Source: Bog-756 sp043784065
GTDB lineage: Bacteria > Actinomycetota > Acidimicrobiia > Acidimicrobiales > RAAP-2
Direction of reading: 5' to 3'
Assembly: GCA_043784065.1 (NCBI GenBank)
Contig: JAYVYR010000004.1
Location: forward strand, 1 to 25,641
DNA: 25,641 nucleotides
Part shown: positions 14,827 through 21,944 of the stretch, in pieces
Numbering within the stretch: position 1 is the first letter of the stretch
How the letters are laid out: each line of letters opens with the position of its first letter
The notes under the pieces: model-generated
Told to the model about the DNA's origin: nothing
Database searches by the model: none
The model's input: the letters and a program-made list of their open reading frames with translations, nothing else
Translations under genes and position numbers: made by a program

Positions 14827-15204
14827 ATGGCAACGGTTGAACTGACGAATGAGAACTTCACTGACGTCGTGCATGACAACGGCATCGTGTTCGTCGACTT
14901 CTGGGCGTCGTGGTGCGGGCCGTGCAAGGCGTTCGCCCCCGTCTTCGAGGCGGCGTCCGAGGAGAAGCCTGGGATCGTGTTCGGGAAGGTGGACACCGAG
15001 GCACAGTTCGAGTTGGCCGGCTCGTTCGGGATTCGCTCCATCCCCACCTTGATGATCTTCCGCGACGAGATCCTGGTGTTCTCCCAGCCCGGGGCGATCC
15101 CGGGAGCGGCGCTCGACGATCTGATCGCCCAAGCCGAAGCGCTCGACATGGACGAGGCGCGTCGCCAGGTGGCTGACCAGCAGAACGCCCCGAGTGCATC
15201 ATGA
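14827..15204 (+). CDS. trxA: Thioredoxin
   Basis: 125 residues. FVDFWASWCGPCKAFAPVFE has the canonical WCGPC active site and IRSIPTLMIF the cis-Pro. Longer by about 15 residues at the C-terminus (DMDEARRQVADQQNAPSAS) than housekeeping thioredoxins, a form often met near sulfur-oxidation genes. Cytoplasmic; it probably releases sulfide from persulfides or reduces DsbA-like and arsenate-reductase partners. GGAAAAGGAG lies before the ATG. The TGA overlaps the ATG of the next small frame. Confidence 0.93.
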   Translation: MATVELTNENFTDVVHDNGIVFVDFWASWCGPCKAFAPVFEAASEEKPGIVFGKVDTEAQFELAGSFGIRSIPTLMIFRDEILVFSQPGAIPGAALDDLIAQAEALDMDEARRQVADQQNAPSAS

Positions 15205-15293
15205 CGGAGACGTGTGGCTCGCCAGGCATGGCGACCGGAGTTGCCTACCGGGAACGTGTGGTCGGCGGCACGGCGATCGGGATTCCCCGATGA
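15201..15293 (+). CDS. 30-codon frame linking trx and the DUF302 gene
   Basis: Starts with ATG overlapping the trx stop and ends with TGA overlapping the DUF302 start, so both ends are ATGA junctions. The sequence begins MTETCGSPGMATGVAYRERV. No family recognised. It may be a real mini-gene, a coupling device or the residue of a shortened gene. Confidence 0.3.
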   Translation: MTETCGSPGMATGVAYRERVVGGTAIGIPR

Positions 15294-15466
15294 CATCGTT
15301 TGACGTGGTCCTGGATCTATTCGTCGAGGATGCCGACTCAGCCGTCCGTGCTGCGCTCGCTGAGCACGGATTCGGTGTCCTGACGGAGATCGACATGGCC
15401 GCTGCCTTCAAGGCGAAACTCGGTGTGGACCGTGCTCCGCTCAAGATCCTCGGCGCGTGCAACCCG
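15290..15466 (+). pseudogene. DUF302-domain gene, truncated
   Basis: The N-terminal half of a DUF302 protein: VRAALAEHGFGVLTEIDMAA, then KAKLGVDRAPLKILGACNP. DUF302 domains are about 60-65 residues in this core and whole proteins about 125-130; here similarity stops right after the conserved GACNP. The frame then runs through unrelated, Arg/Ser/Pro-rich sequence to 15787. DUF302 proteins accompany Sqr and CstR-type genes widely, so a functional ancestor in this place makes sense. Likely inactive unless the half domain suffices. Confidence 0.7.
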
Positions 15467-15467
15467 G

Positions 15468-15569
15468 AATTTGAACCGGTTCCGCATCAACGGGGCGACC
15501 AACATCGCAGCCGCGTTACGCACCTGCGCCTGGAGCCTCACCGCTCTCCTCGCCAATCTCAAACTATGA
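15468..15569 (+). pseudogene. Short foreign frame at the DUF302 break
   Basis: In another frame than DUF302 there is a stretch of 33 codons, NLNRFRINGATNIAAALRTC continuing AWSLTALLANLKL, then stop. It has a clean protein-like composition and ends like the C-terminal helix of a DDE transposase, but I cannot name a family. If it is such a tail, an insertion event removed the second half of DUF302. From 15570 to 15758 I see nothing. Confidence 0.25.
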
Positions 15570-15758
15570 CCGGACTTTGCGGATGTCCCTGCTCACCCCT
15601 TCTTCCGACCGACAGCACAACGCCGTTTGTGCGAGCCAGGACGGCGAAGTCCTTACTCGTCTATTGCTTGGGTTCCAGAGTGGCAAACCTGGTTTCAATT
15701 CCGCCGGCATGGTCGCGCACGCCCGCCTCGCCCAGCCAACCTTCGGCAGCTGGCAGGT

Positions 15759-16499
15759 TCATGCGGTCGTGCCGTAGAGCTGCTTGAGTTCCGACTGCAG
15801 AGCGGCTCCGCTGTAGCCGCCAACATGGCTCTTCAGGAGTTGGCCTGATGCGCTGTAGAAGGCGGAGACCGGCATATTGTTGCCACCCCCCAACGCGTCA
15901 TGCAGCCCGCTGCTTTGTGCTCCTCCCACGTCCGAGAGGACGACGGCGCCGGCCTGACCGAGTCCGAACTGCTTGGCCATGCTCTGGCCGTTTCCAGTTT
16001 CCAGCGAGTTCACCTCGACGAACGTCACCTTTCCCTTCAGCCGCTGGGCAGCCGAGGCGAACGCCGGGAGTTCCTCTTGGCAAGTGGTACACCACGATGC
16101 AAACATATTGACCACGACCGGCTTGCCCCGCAGGCTGGCGAGCGAGACGGTGCCTGACTGGCCTAACCGAGGGAGAACCCACGCAGCCGTCGTGGAATTG
16201 TCACCTCCCGTCGAGCTGCCGCTCGAGACGGCCAGCAAGGCCACAACGGATATCACCAGGACACCGATGCCCGAAACCAGGCCGACGCGGATCCTCTGGC
16301 GCCGATTTCGGTCCGCCTGATCCTTGGCTCTCCGGTCCATGCCGTCGGGCCGAATCGGCTTGGCGGAGGCTGCCCGGCGTGCATGTGGTGATGTGGATGG
16401 CTCGGCCGGCCCCGGCCGGGATCCATCAGATATGTCCGTGTCCTCAGGCCGCGAAACGTCACTTCGCTGTCTGTTGGTCGGTCTGCGCTTCTCGGCCAT
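15759..16499 (-). CDS. TlpA/ResA-like membrane-anchored thiol-disulfide protein
   Basis: 246 residues. A hydrophilic, Arg/Ser/Pro-rich cytoplasmic part of about 70 residues, one membrane helix (about 71-92, VGLVSGIGVLVISVVALLAV), then an extracytoplasmic thioredoxin domain with WCTTC (Cys137, Cys140), VNMFASW before it and a cis-Pro in NNMPVSAFY. GGAG lies 6 bases before the ATG. It follows ccdA after 69 bases on the same strand. CcdA would reduce it and it would reduce outside targets such as apocytochrome c or a sulfur enzyme. The long basic N-terminal part is unusual. Confidence 0.88.
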   Translation of the reverse strand: MAEKRRPTNRQRSDVSRPEDTDISDGSRPGPAEPSTSPHARRAASAKPIRPDGMDRRAKDQADRNRRQRIRVGLVSGIGVLVISVVALLAVSSGSSTGGDNSTTAAWVLPRLGQSGTVSLASLRGKPVVVNMFASWCTTCQEELPAFASAAQRLKGKVTFVEVNSLETGNGQSMAKQFGLGQAGAVVLSDVGGAQSSGLHDALGGGNNMPVSAFYSASGQLLKSHVGGYSGAALQSELKQLYGTTA

Positions 16500-16568
16500 G
16501 ATGCTCTCCTCATTTCCAATGTGCCATTCGTGATTCCGATCGAGCTGTTCGTCGACGACCAGCGGAGC

Positions 16569-17309
16569 TCACACCACTCGCTGGACCTGCGTTGTCACCC
16601 ACGCCAGTCGATCGAGCACGAGGAGAATCCCGAAGCCACCGAGTGCGGCTGAAGTAACCCCCGTGACCAAGGTCGCGTGATGCCGGAGCCAGGTGAAGAT
16701 CCCTTTGAATCGGTCAAAGGCCACGCCCACGACGAGGAAGGGGAGGCCGAGCCCCGCCGAATACGCCAGCAGGAGGGACCCGCCTCGCCAGACCTGCCCC
16801 TGTTGCGCCGCCAATGCCAGAACCGCCGCCAGCACCGGTCCCACGCATGGGGTCCATCCGAATGCAAATGCAGCGCCGGCCACTGGCGCGGCAAAAAAGC
16901 CGAACCGGGCCAGATGGGGGTGGAACCGGTACTCGCCATAAAGCGTCGGGGTCTGTAGGACCAATGTCCCGGTCAGGTAGACGGCGACCGCCACCATCGC
17001 TACGCCCGAAACCCGAGTAAGGACGGCCTGCTCATGAACCAGTGCCCGCCCGATTCCGCTAGCTGTGATTCCTAGAAGAACGAAGACGATGGAGAATCCA
17101 GTGACGAACAATGCGGTATTCAACAGGGCGATCGTTCCCGATCGGGGTATTGCCCCATCGTCCGCTGCCCCCTGGTCTGGCTCGCCACCGGCTCCGAGTC
17201 CGGCGATCACGGCCAGGTAGGCCGGCACCAGCGGAAGGATGCACGGCGACGAGAAGGATGCCAATCCTGCTCCGAACGCGGCCACATAGCCGACGGCGGA
17301 ACCGGTCAT
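16569..17309 (-). CDS. ccdA: Cytochrome c biogenesis / thiol-disulfide transporter CcdA
   Basis: 246 residues with six hydrophobic segments. The two redox Cys of the family are in SPCILPLVPAY (Cys23) and FGWTPCVGPVLAAV. It carries electrons from cytoplasmic thioredoxin across the membrane to proteins such as the TlpA-like product of the next gene. ATG 17309 is taken as start; a GTG two codons earlier is possible. No strong ribosome binding site is visible, but an 8-codon frame (from 17332) ends in a TGA overlapping this ATG. A GATACCTAGGG half-site (minus strand, 17353-17343) lies upstream. No heme-handling genes are in the window. Confidence 0.9.
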   Translation of the reverse strand: MTGSAVGYVAAFGAGLASFSSPCILPLVPAYLAVIAGLGAGGEPDQGAADDGAIPRSGTIALLNTALFVTGFSIVFVLLGITASGIGRALVHEQAVLTRVSGVAMVAVAVYLTGTLVLQTPTLYGEYRFHPHLARFGFFAAPVAGAAFAFGWTPCVGPVLAAVLALAAQQGQVWRGGSLLLAYSAGLGLPFLVVGVAFDRFKGIFTWLRHHATLVTGVTSAALGGFGILLVLDRLAWVTTQVQRVV

Positions 17310-17662
17310 CGGCACGGTCGATTTTGCGTCATGTCCTCATCACCCTAGGTATCACTCAAGCGAAAACCCGGTCGGGCCGTGTCTCATTCCCTTTCTCGCC
17401 AAATTGATGGCCGAGCCAACAGCACCCCGGAGCCGACAGGAGATCACCGAATCATCTACCAGGCGCACATTGCCATGCCCGGAGAACCCGCTCTCTCCGG
17501 TCACCACTCCACTGGATCACCCTGACCGAGGCGAAGATCACCAGTCACAAATCGGACGACCGCAGCGCCGGACGGCTCGTCCCAGATGTTGACATTGACT
17601 CCCGACGGTTCCAATTCTCCAAGGTTCGACATCCCCCGGACCCACCCGGACACCCAATCTGG

Positions 17663-17705
17663 TTCAATCCGACCATCCCGCCACCGATTCAATCCGACCA
17701 TCCCG
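17663..17705. repeat. 18-base direct repeat, period 25
   Basis: TTCAATCCGACCATCCCG occurs at 17663-17680 and again at 17688-17705. Two exact 18-mers this close are unlikely by chance. They lie 150-190 bases before the DoxX gene and could be activator sites or a recent tandem duplication. Confidence 0.75.
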
Positions 17706-17716
17706 TCACTGACGGG
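17702..17716. promoter_or_regulatory. Palindrome, possible operator of the DoxX cluster
   Basis: CCCGTCA-C-TGACGGG, perfect 7-bp arms with one central base. It overlaps the end of the second 18-base repeat. Too short-looped for a strong RNA hairpin, so a dimer-binding DNA site is the better guess. Confidence 0.4.
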
Positions 17717-17851
17717 TTTCGCCACGAGCGGCTGGCTCGGGGGGATTTTCCGCCACTTTGCGGTAATCCATATTCGCAACAGTGACGAACTAGGGTGGGC
17801 AAAACTCGCATCGGACGGAAGTTGGGCAACCATGATCAAGTTGGAACGACC

Positions 17852-18403
17852 GTGACAGCAGCCGCAGATCTCGCTACCTCGCCGGTAGAAGATCCCCTGG
17901 CCGAAGACGAGCCGCTGGTACTTGGGCCGTACGCCCGTCGGGCCTTCGCCATCATTCGTATTGGCGTGGGTGTCATGTGGCTGTCCAATGTCGGCTGGAA
18001 GACGCCGACTGCTTTCTCTTCCCTGAAGGGGTTCACCCAAGCCGGGGTCACCCACCCGGTGCTGGCCCCTTATGCCTGGGTGCTCAAGCACGCCGTCCTC
18101 CCCAACTTCACGATCTTCGCTTGGGGCGTGCTGGCGATCGAGTGCAGCCTGGCGGCGTTCCTGCTCATCGGCCTGTTCACCCGTTTGTTCGGGATGATCG
18201 GCGCCGCACAGGCAGGGGCCATCGGTCTGTCGGTGGCTCTTTCCCCCGGCGAATGGCCGTGGTCCTACTACTTGATGATCATGGCCAATATCGCCCTGGT
18301 TGCCTCGGCGGCCGGAAGGGTGTGGGGCTTGGACGCTCTGGTCCGACCCGTCCTGCGGCGTAGCCCATCGCCGCTTCTCTCGAGACTGTCGAGGTTCACA
18401 TGA
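17852..18403 (+). CDS. DoxX-family membrane protein (DoxD-like)
   Basis: 183 residues, four helices: FAIIRIGVGVMWLSNVGWK, then FTIFAWGVLAIECSLAAFLL, FGMIGAAQAGAIGLSVAL and SYYLMIMANIALVASAAG. The arrangement is that of DoxX/DoxD, whose archaeal member is a subunit of thiosulfate:quinone oxidoreductase; other members pair with oxidoreductases or thiol proteins. The GTG at 17852 has GGA at 7 bases; an earlier GTG (17795) in frame is possible. ATGA overlap with the next gene. First gene of the five-gene cluster. Confidence 0.83.
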   Translation: MTAAADLATSPVEDPLAEDEPLVLGPYARRAFAIIRIGVGVMWLSNVGWKTPTAFSSLKGFTQAGVTHPVLAPYAWVLKHAVLPNFTIFAWGVLAIECSLAAFLLIGLFTRLFGMIGAAQAGAIGLSVALSPGEWPWSYYLMIMANIALVASAAGRVWGLDALVRPVLRRSPSPLLSRLSRFT

Positions 18404-18879
18404 CACTGACCGACAAGGCTCATCGACAGCAATGGGCCTGGGGAGTGGTGGGTGTGCTTGCGGGATTCATCGGTCTGCTGATCTCTCACAAGCTGTCCTT
18501 CACCAATCCCCATGGCAAGGAAGTTGGCTTCGGGCATTACGAGTTGCACTTCATGAACTACAACCCACTCGGAGCGATTGTTGCGATCATCCTGTCAGTG
18601 ATCGGCATCCTGGCAGGGATTCTCCGCAGACCCCTGTTGGCATGGATCACGTCGGCGGGATTTGCCGTCGTCGCCCTCCAGACACTCTTTGAGTGGCGAA
18701 GCGGTTCGAGTAGCAATGTCCTCGGTTCGGGCGGTGCAACCTTGGCCTTCGCAATGGCCATGGTCCTGCTCTACGGTGTAACCACCCTGGTGACGTCGCT
18801 GGAGTCGCCTGCATCGGGCACTGAGCGCGCTTCAGCAACCATTCAAGATGGAACGAGTAAAGGGAGTGAGGACAGTTGA
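18400..18879 (+). CDS. Four-helix membrane protein, unknown
   Basis: 159 residues, starting in an ATGA overlap with the DoxX gene. The helices are WAWGVVGVLAGFIGLLIS, LGAIVAIILSVIGILAGIL, LLAWITSAGFAVVALQTLF and GATLAFAMAMVLLYGVTTLV; the loop after helix 1 carries NPHGKEVGFGHYELHFMNYN with several His and aromatic residues. The tail is polar. No family recognised. Tight coupling to DoxX suggests a membrane partner of it. Confidence 0.75.
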   Translation: MTLTDKAHRQQWAWGVVGVLAGFIGLLISHKLSFTNPHGKEVGFGHYELHFMNYNPLGAIVAIILSVIGILAGILRRPLLAWITSAGFAVVALQTLFEWRSGSSSNVLGSGGATLAFAMAMVLLYGVTTLVTSLESPASGTERASATIQDGTSKGSEDS

Positions 18880-20006
18880 CTGAGTATTTGAACAACCTTT
18901 CCACCGCTATCGAGGATCAGATCGCCCCAAATGCCGTCCAGGTCGACATCGAGGGCAGGTACCCGAAAGCGAACATCGAGGCGTTGCGATCAGCCGGAAC
19001 GCTGGGGCTGATCAGCAGTGCCGAAGTGGGCGGCGCCGGCGCCGGAATCCGGGCGGCCACCGACGTAGTGCGCGAGCTGGCCAAGTACTGCTCGTCCACC
19101 GCCATGATCACCTGCATGCATTTCGCCGGCACGGCGGTGATTGAAGCGACCTCCACGATGGATTCGGTGCGGCGAGCGATCGCCGACAACCGCCACGTCA
19201 CCACCCTGGCCTTTTCGGAATCCGGCTCCCGGAGCCACTTCTGGGCTCCGCTCTCCACCGCCCGCCGGAGTTCGACCAACCCAGAGCTCGTCGAACTCGA
19301 CGCCAAGAAGTCCTGGGTGACCGGCGCCGGCTACTCGGAATCCTTCGTATGGTCCAGCAAGCCATTGGCGGCCGAAGGAGCCAGCTCGTTGTGGTTGGTC
19401 CCCTCCAATACCGAGGGATTGACCATCGAGCGTGAGTTCGACGGTCTGGGACTGAGAGGCAACGGCTCGGTCCCAGTCAGCGCTGTCGAGGCCCGGATTC
19501 CGGCCGCTCACCTTTTGGGTGACGATGGCGGTGGATTCGATCTGATGATGGGAACGGTCCTACCTTTCTTCAATCTGATGAACGCGTCGATGTCGGTAGG
19601 TCTGATGGAGGCCTGCTTGACCCAGACGGCTGCGCATCTCAAGTCCACCCGCCTCGAGCATCTCGACATCAGCCTGGCCGAGAATCCGGTAAACCGCCTT
19701 CACTTAGGCCGTGCCCGTGTTAAGGCCGATGCGGCGGCGAGACTCGTCGATCGGGCGATCGACTCGGTCGAGCAGGGAGCACCGGACGCCATGATGGGAG
19801 TGCTGGAGTCCAAGGCGATTGCCGCGGACACCGCCATCGAGGTGACCGATCTCTGCATGCGGGTGGCCGGAGGTGCGGCTTTCCGCAAGGAGGTGGGAGT
19901 GGAACGGAACTTCCGGGACGCTCGTGCTGCCGCGGTGATGGCCCCCACCAGCGACGTCCTTTACGACTTCGTGGGCAAGGCGATCACCGACTTGCCGCTG
20001 TTCTGA
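18876..20006 (+). CDS. Acyl-CoA-dehydrogenase-fold flavoprotein
   Basis: 376 residues from a TTG start that overlaps the preceding TGA. The order of the fold is intact: N-terminal helices (LGLISSAEVGGAGAG), middle sheet with LAFSESGSRSHFW and WVTGAGYSESFVW, and C-terminal helices ending GGAAFRKEVGVERNFRDARA. The usual catalytic Glu near the end of helix G is not obvious, and the segment TSDVLYDFVG replaces the common GT-E pattern. This is closer to the DszC/SfnC-like flavin-dependent monooxygenases and N-oxygenases than to true acyl-CoA dehydrogenases. A sulfur-organic substrate would fit, but is not shown. Confidence 0.8.
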   Translation: MTEYLNNLSTAIEDQIAPNAVQVDIEGRYPKANIEALRSAGTLGLISSAEVGGAGAGIRAATDVVRELAKYCSSTAMITCMHFAGTAVIEATSTMDSVRRAIADNRHVTTLAFSESGSRSHFWAPLSTARRSSTNPELVELDAKKSWVTGAGYSESFVWSSKPLAAEGASSLWLVPSNTEGLTIEREFDGLGLRGNGSVPVSAVEARIPAAHLLGDDGGGFDLMMGTVLPFFNLMNASMSVGLMEACLTQTAAHLKSTRLEHLDISLAENPVNRLHLGRARVKADAAARLVDRAIDSVEQGAPDAMMGVLESKAIAADTAIEVTDLCMRVAGGAAFRKEVGVERNFRDARAAAVMAPTSDVLYDFVGKAITDLPLF

Positions 20007-20068
20007 TCCTCCGCGCCTCACCTCACTCGTTTCGTTTTTTCGACCGTTGACGTCCAAGGAGATGCGCA

Positions 20069-20887
20069 GTGCCTGACCGCAGACTGGTGCTTGGGGCGGT
20101 TGCCTATTCCGCCAATGTCGTGCCCATCTGGGAGGGCATCAAGGAATATTTCGAGTCAAGCCCGACCCCTATCGACTTCGTACTCTTCTCCAACTACGAG
20201 CGCCAAGTTGACGCGCTGTTGCTGGGCCAGATCGACATCGCCTGGAACACAAATGTGGCCTGGGTCCGGACGTTGATGAAGACTGGGGGTAAGGCCAAGG
20301 CGCTGGCCACGCGAGACACCGATCTCGTATTCCAGACCTTGATGATCGGGCGGGCCGGGTCGGGTTTGCACGGTCTGGAGAGCCTTCGGGGACGGCGGGT
20401 CGCCCTGGGCTCCCGGGACTCGGGCCAGGCTAGGATCCTGCCCCTGCACTTCCTCTCCCGTGCCGGCATCAGCGCCGACGACGTCGACCTGGTGATCTTC
20501 GACTCCGATGTGGGCAAGCACGGGGACACCGGCCGGTCGGACCTCGACGCGCTCCGGGCGGTACTCGACGAGGAGGCCGATGCGGCGGCAGTGGGAATCA
20601 ACACCTGGCAGTCGCTGACCGCAGCCGGAGAGCAGTCAGTGGCCGACCTGGAAGTGATCTGGGAGTCAGATCGGTACAACCACTGCAACTTCTCGGCACG
20701 TGAGGACTTCGACGCCGACATCGCCGAGACCTGGGTCAACCATCTGCTCGCCATGGACTGGAATATCCCTGAGCACCGCAGGATCCTCGAACTCGAGGGG
20801 CTGCGCGCTTGGAAGCGACCCGACCTTGCCGGGTATGAGTCACTGATTGTGGCGATGGAGGAACAGGGCATCGGGCAGAATTGGTAA
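20069..20887 (+). CDS. PhnD/SsuA-type binding-fold protein without signal peptide
   Basis: 272 residues. The first strand RRLVLGAVAYSANVVPIWEG begins at residue 4, so there is no signal peptide or lipobox; the protein should be cytoplasmic. QVDALLLGQIDIAWNTNVAW and LRGRRVALGSRDSGQARILP are the classical segments of the phosphonate/NMT1-type periplasmic-binding fold, and DEEADAAAVGINTW the second lobe. No ABC permease or ATPase is near. Cytoplasmic members of this fold can be enzymes (MqnA, MqnD, THI5). AAGGAG is 7 bases before the GTG start. It is followed after 10 bases by the radical SAM gene. Confidence 0.82.
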   Translation: MPDRRLVLGAVAYSANVVPIWEGIKEYFESSPTPIDFVLFSNYERQVDALLLGQIDIAWNTNVAWVRTLMKTGGKAKALATRDTDLVFQTLMIGRAGSGLHGLESLRGRRVALGSRDSGQARILPLHFLSRAGISADDVDLVIFDSDVGKHGDTGRSDLDALRAVLDEEADAAAVGINTWQSLTAAGEQSVADLEVIWESDRYNHCNFSAREDFDADIAETWVNHLLAMDWNIPEHRRILELEGLRAWKRPDLAGYESLIVAMEEQGIGQNW

Positions 20888-20897
20888 AGGGCCGGAC

Positions 20898-21890
20898 ATG
20901 TCGACACAACTAGTCCTGCGGCTCGTCGAGGCCATGCAGAGCACGCCGAGCGGGTCGACCGCTCGAGTGGAGGTCGACGGCGCCGGCGACTTGAGCGTGG
21001 TGGAACAGTGGTGCACCAACACCGCCAACTCGGTACTGGTCGTCCACTCGGACTCCGTCGAGATCTATCGCGGGCGCTTCACCGACCCGGTGCTCGCCCT
21101 GCCCGAGGACCGCAGGCCAGGCCATCGACTGTGGGTATATACCAACTTCCATTGCAATTTGGCCTGCGACTACTGCTGTGTAGGTTCGTCGCCACGTGCC
21201 GAGCCGCGCACGATCAGCGTTCGGCAATTCGATTCGGTCGTCGAAGACGCGGTGGAAGTGGGGGTGGGTGAACTCTGCCTCACCGGTGGCGAGCCGTTCA
21301 TGCTGCTGGACATGGACGACCGCATCCGGATCGCCACGACCGCACTTCCGACCATCGTGCTGACCAACGGGATGCTTTGGCGAGGGGAACGACTGCGACG
21401 CCTGGACGGATTGCCACGGGAGAACCTGACACTGCAGATCAGCCTGGACTCGGCCACCGACACCATCCACGACCGGCACCGCGGCACAGGAAGCTTCGCC
21501 AAGGCACTCGCCGGCATACGGCAGGCGATGGCTCTCGGCTTCCGGGTCAGGGTGGCGGCGACCCTGACCTCCCAGAGCCGTGATGACGAACGGAGGCTGA
21601 CCACGCTCTTCGACGAACTTGAACTCAGCGATGAGCAACGGGTCGTGCGCAGGCTCGCCCGGCAAGGGGCCGCCAACGCCGGCCTGGTGGTCTCGCGCAC
21701 CTCGCTCATCCCCGAGATCTGCCTCACCGCGGAAGGGGCGTACTGGCACCCAGTCGCCGCCACCGATCCGTCCATGATCATCAGCCACAGCTGGTCACCA
21801 CTCGAGCCAGTCATCGCTGCGGCTACCGACGAATACCGCAGGCACCGGTTGACGAGCGACGTACTGGCCAGTTCCTTCCCCTGCGCCTAG
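20898..21890 (+). CDS. Radical SAM enzyme with TusA-like N-terminal domain
   Basis: 330 residues. Residues 1-65 look like a TusA-type domain (LVLRLVEAM helix, then TARVEVDG strand, VVEQWCTNTANSVLVVHSD with Cys39) but lack the CPxP that carries sulfur in TusA. The radical SAM barrel follows: CNLACDYC (Cys86, Cys90, Cys93, plus Cys94), LTGGEPF with GGE at 130-132, LQISLDSATD. No SPASM or extra cluster motif is seen; the only late Cys is in the last residues (FPCA). It would cleave SAM to start a radical reaction. Reaction unknown. Last gene of the cluster, with a terminator hairpin following. Confidence 0.85.
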   Translation: MSTQLVLRLVEAMQSTPSGSTARVEVDGAGDLSVVEQWCTNTANSVLVVHSDSVEIYRGRFTDPVLALPEDRRPGHRLWVYTNFHCNLACDYCCVGSSPRAEPRTISVRQFDSVVEDAVEVGVGELCLTGGEPFMLLDMDDRIRIATTALPTIVLTNGMLWRGERLRRLDGLPRENLTLQISLDSATDTIHDRHRGTGSFAKALAGIRQAMALGFRVRVAATLTSQSRDDERRLTTLFDELELSDEQRVVRRLARQGAANAGLVVSRTSLIPEICLTAEGAYWHPVAATDPSMIISHSWSPLEPVIAAATDEYRRHRLTSDVLASSFPCA

Positions 21891-21923
21891 CACCGTCGCC
21901 CGATAGCCACCGTGATGGAATTT

Positions 21924-21944
21924 CGGGTCGTTGCCAACGACCCG
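21924..21944 (+). terminator. Strong hairpin after the radical SAM gene
   Basis: CGGGTCGTTG-C-CAACGACCCG: arms of 10 bases, perfectly complementary, 33 bases after the stop. The U-tract is missing. Marks the end of the five-gene cluster. Confidence 0.65.

Larger units (their letters stand above)
17310..17851. other. Divergent intergenic region between ccdA and the DoxX cluster
   Basis: 542 bases with no convincing gene. It holds the CstR-like half-site before ccdA, an 18-base direct repeat (17663, 17688) and a 7-bp palindrome (17702-17716). I could not fix promoters with confidence. Confidence 0.5.

Noticed and set aside
17501..18406. 301-codon minus-strand frame opposite the DoxX gene
   Set aside because: Composition is antisense-like and no domain is visible; the DoxX helices on the plus strand are convincing.
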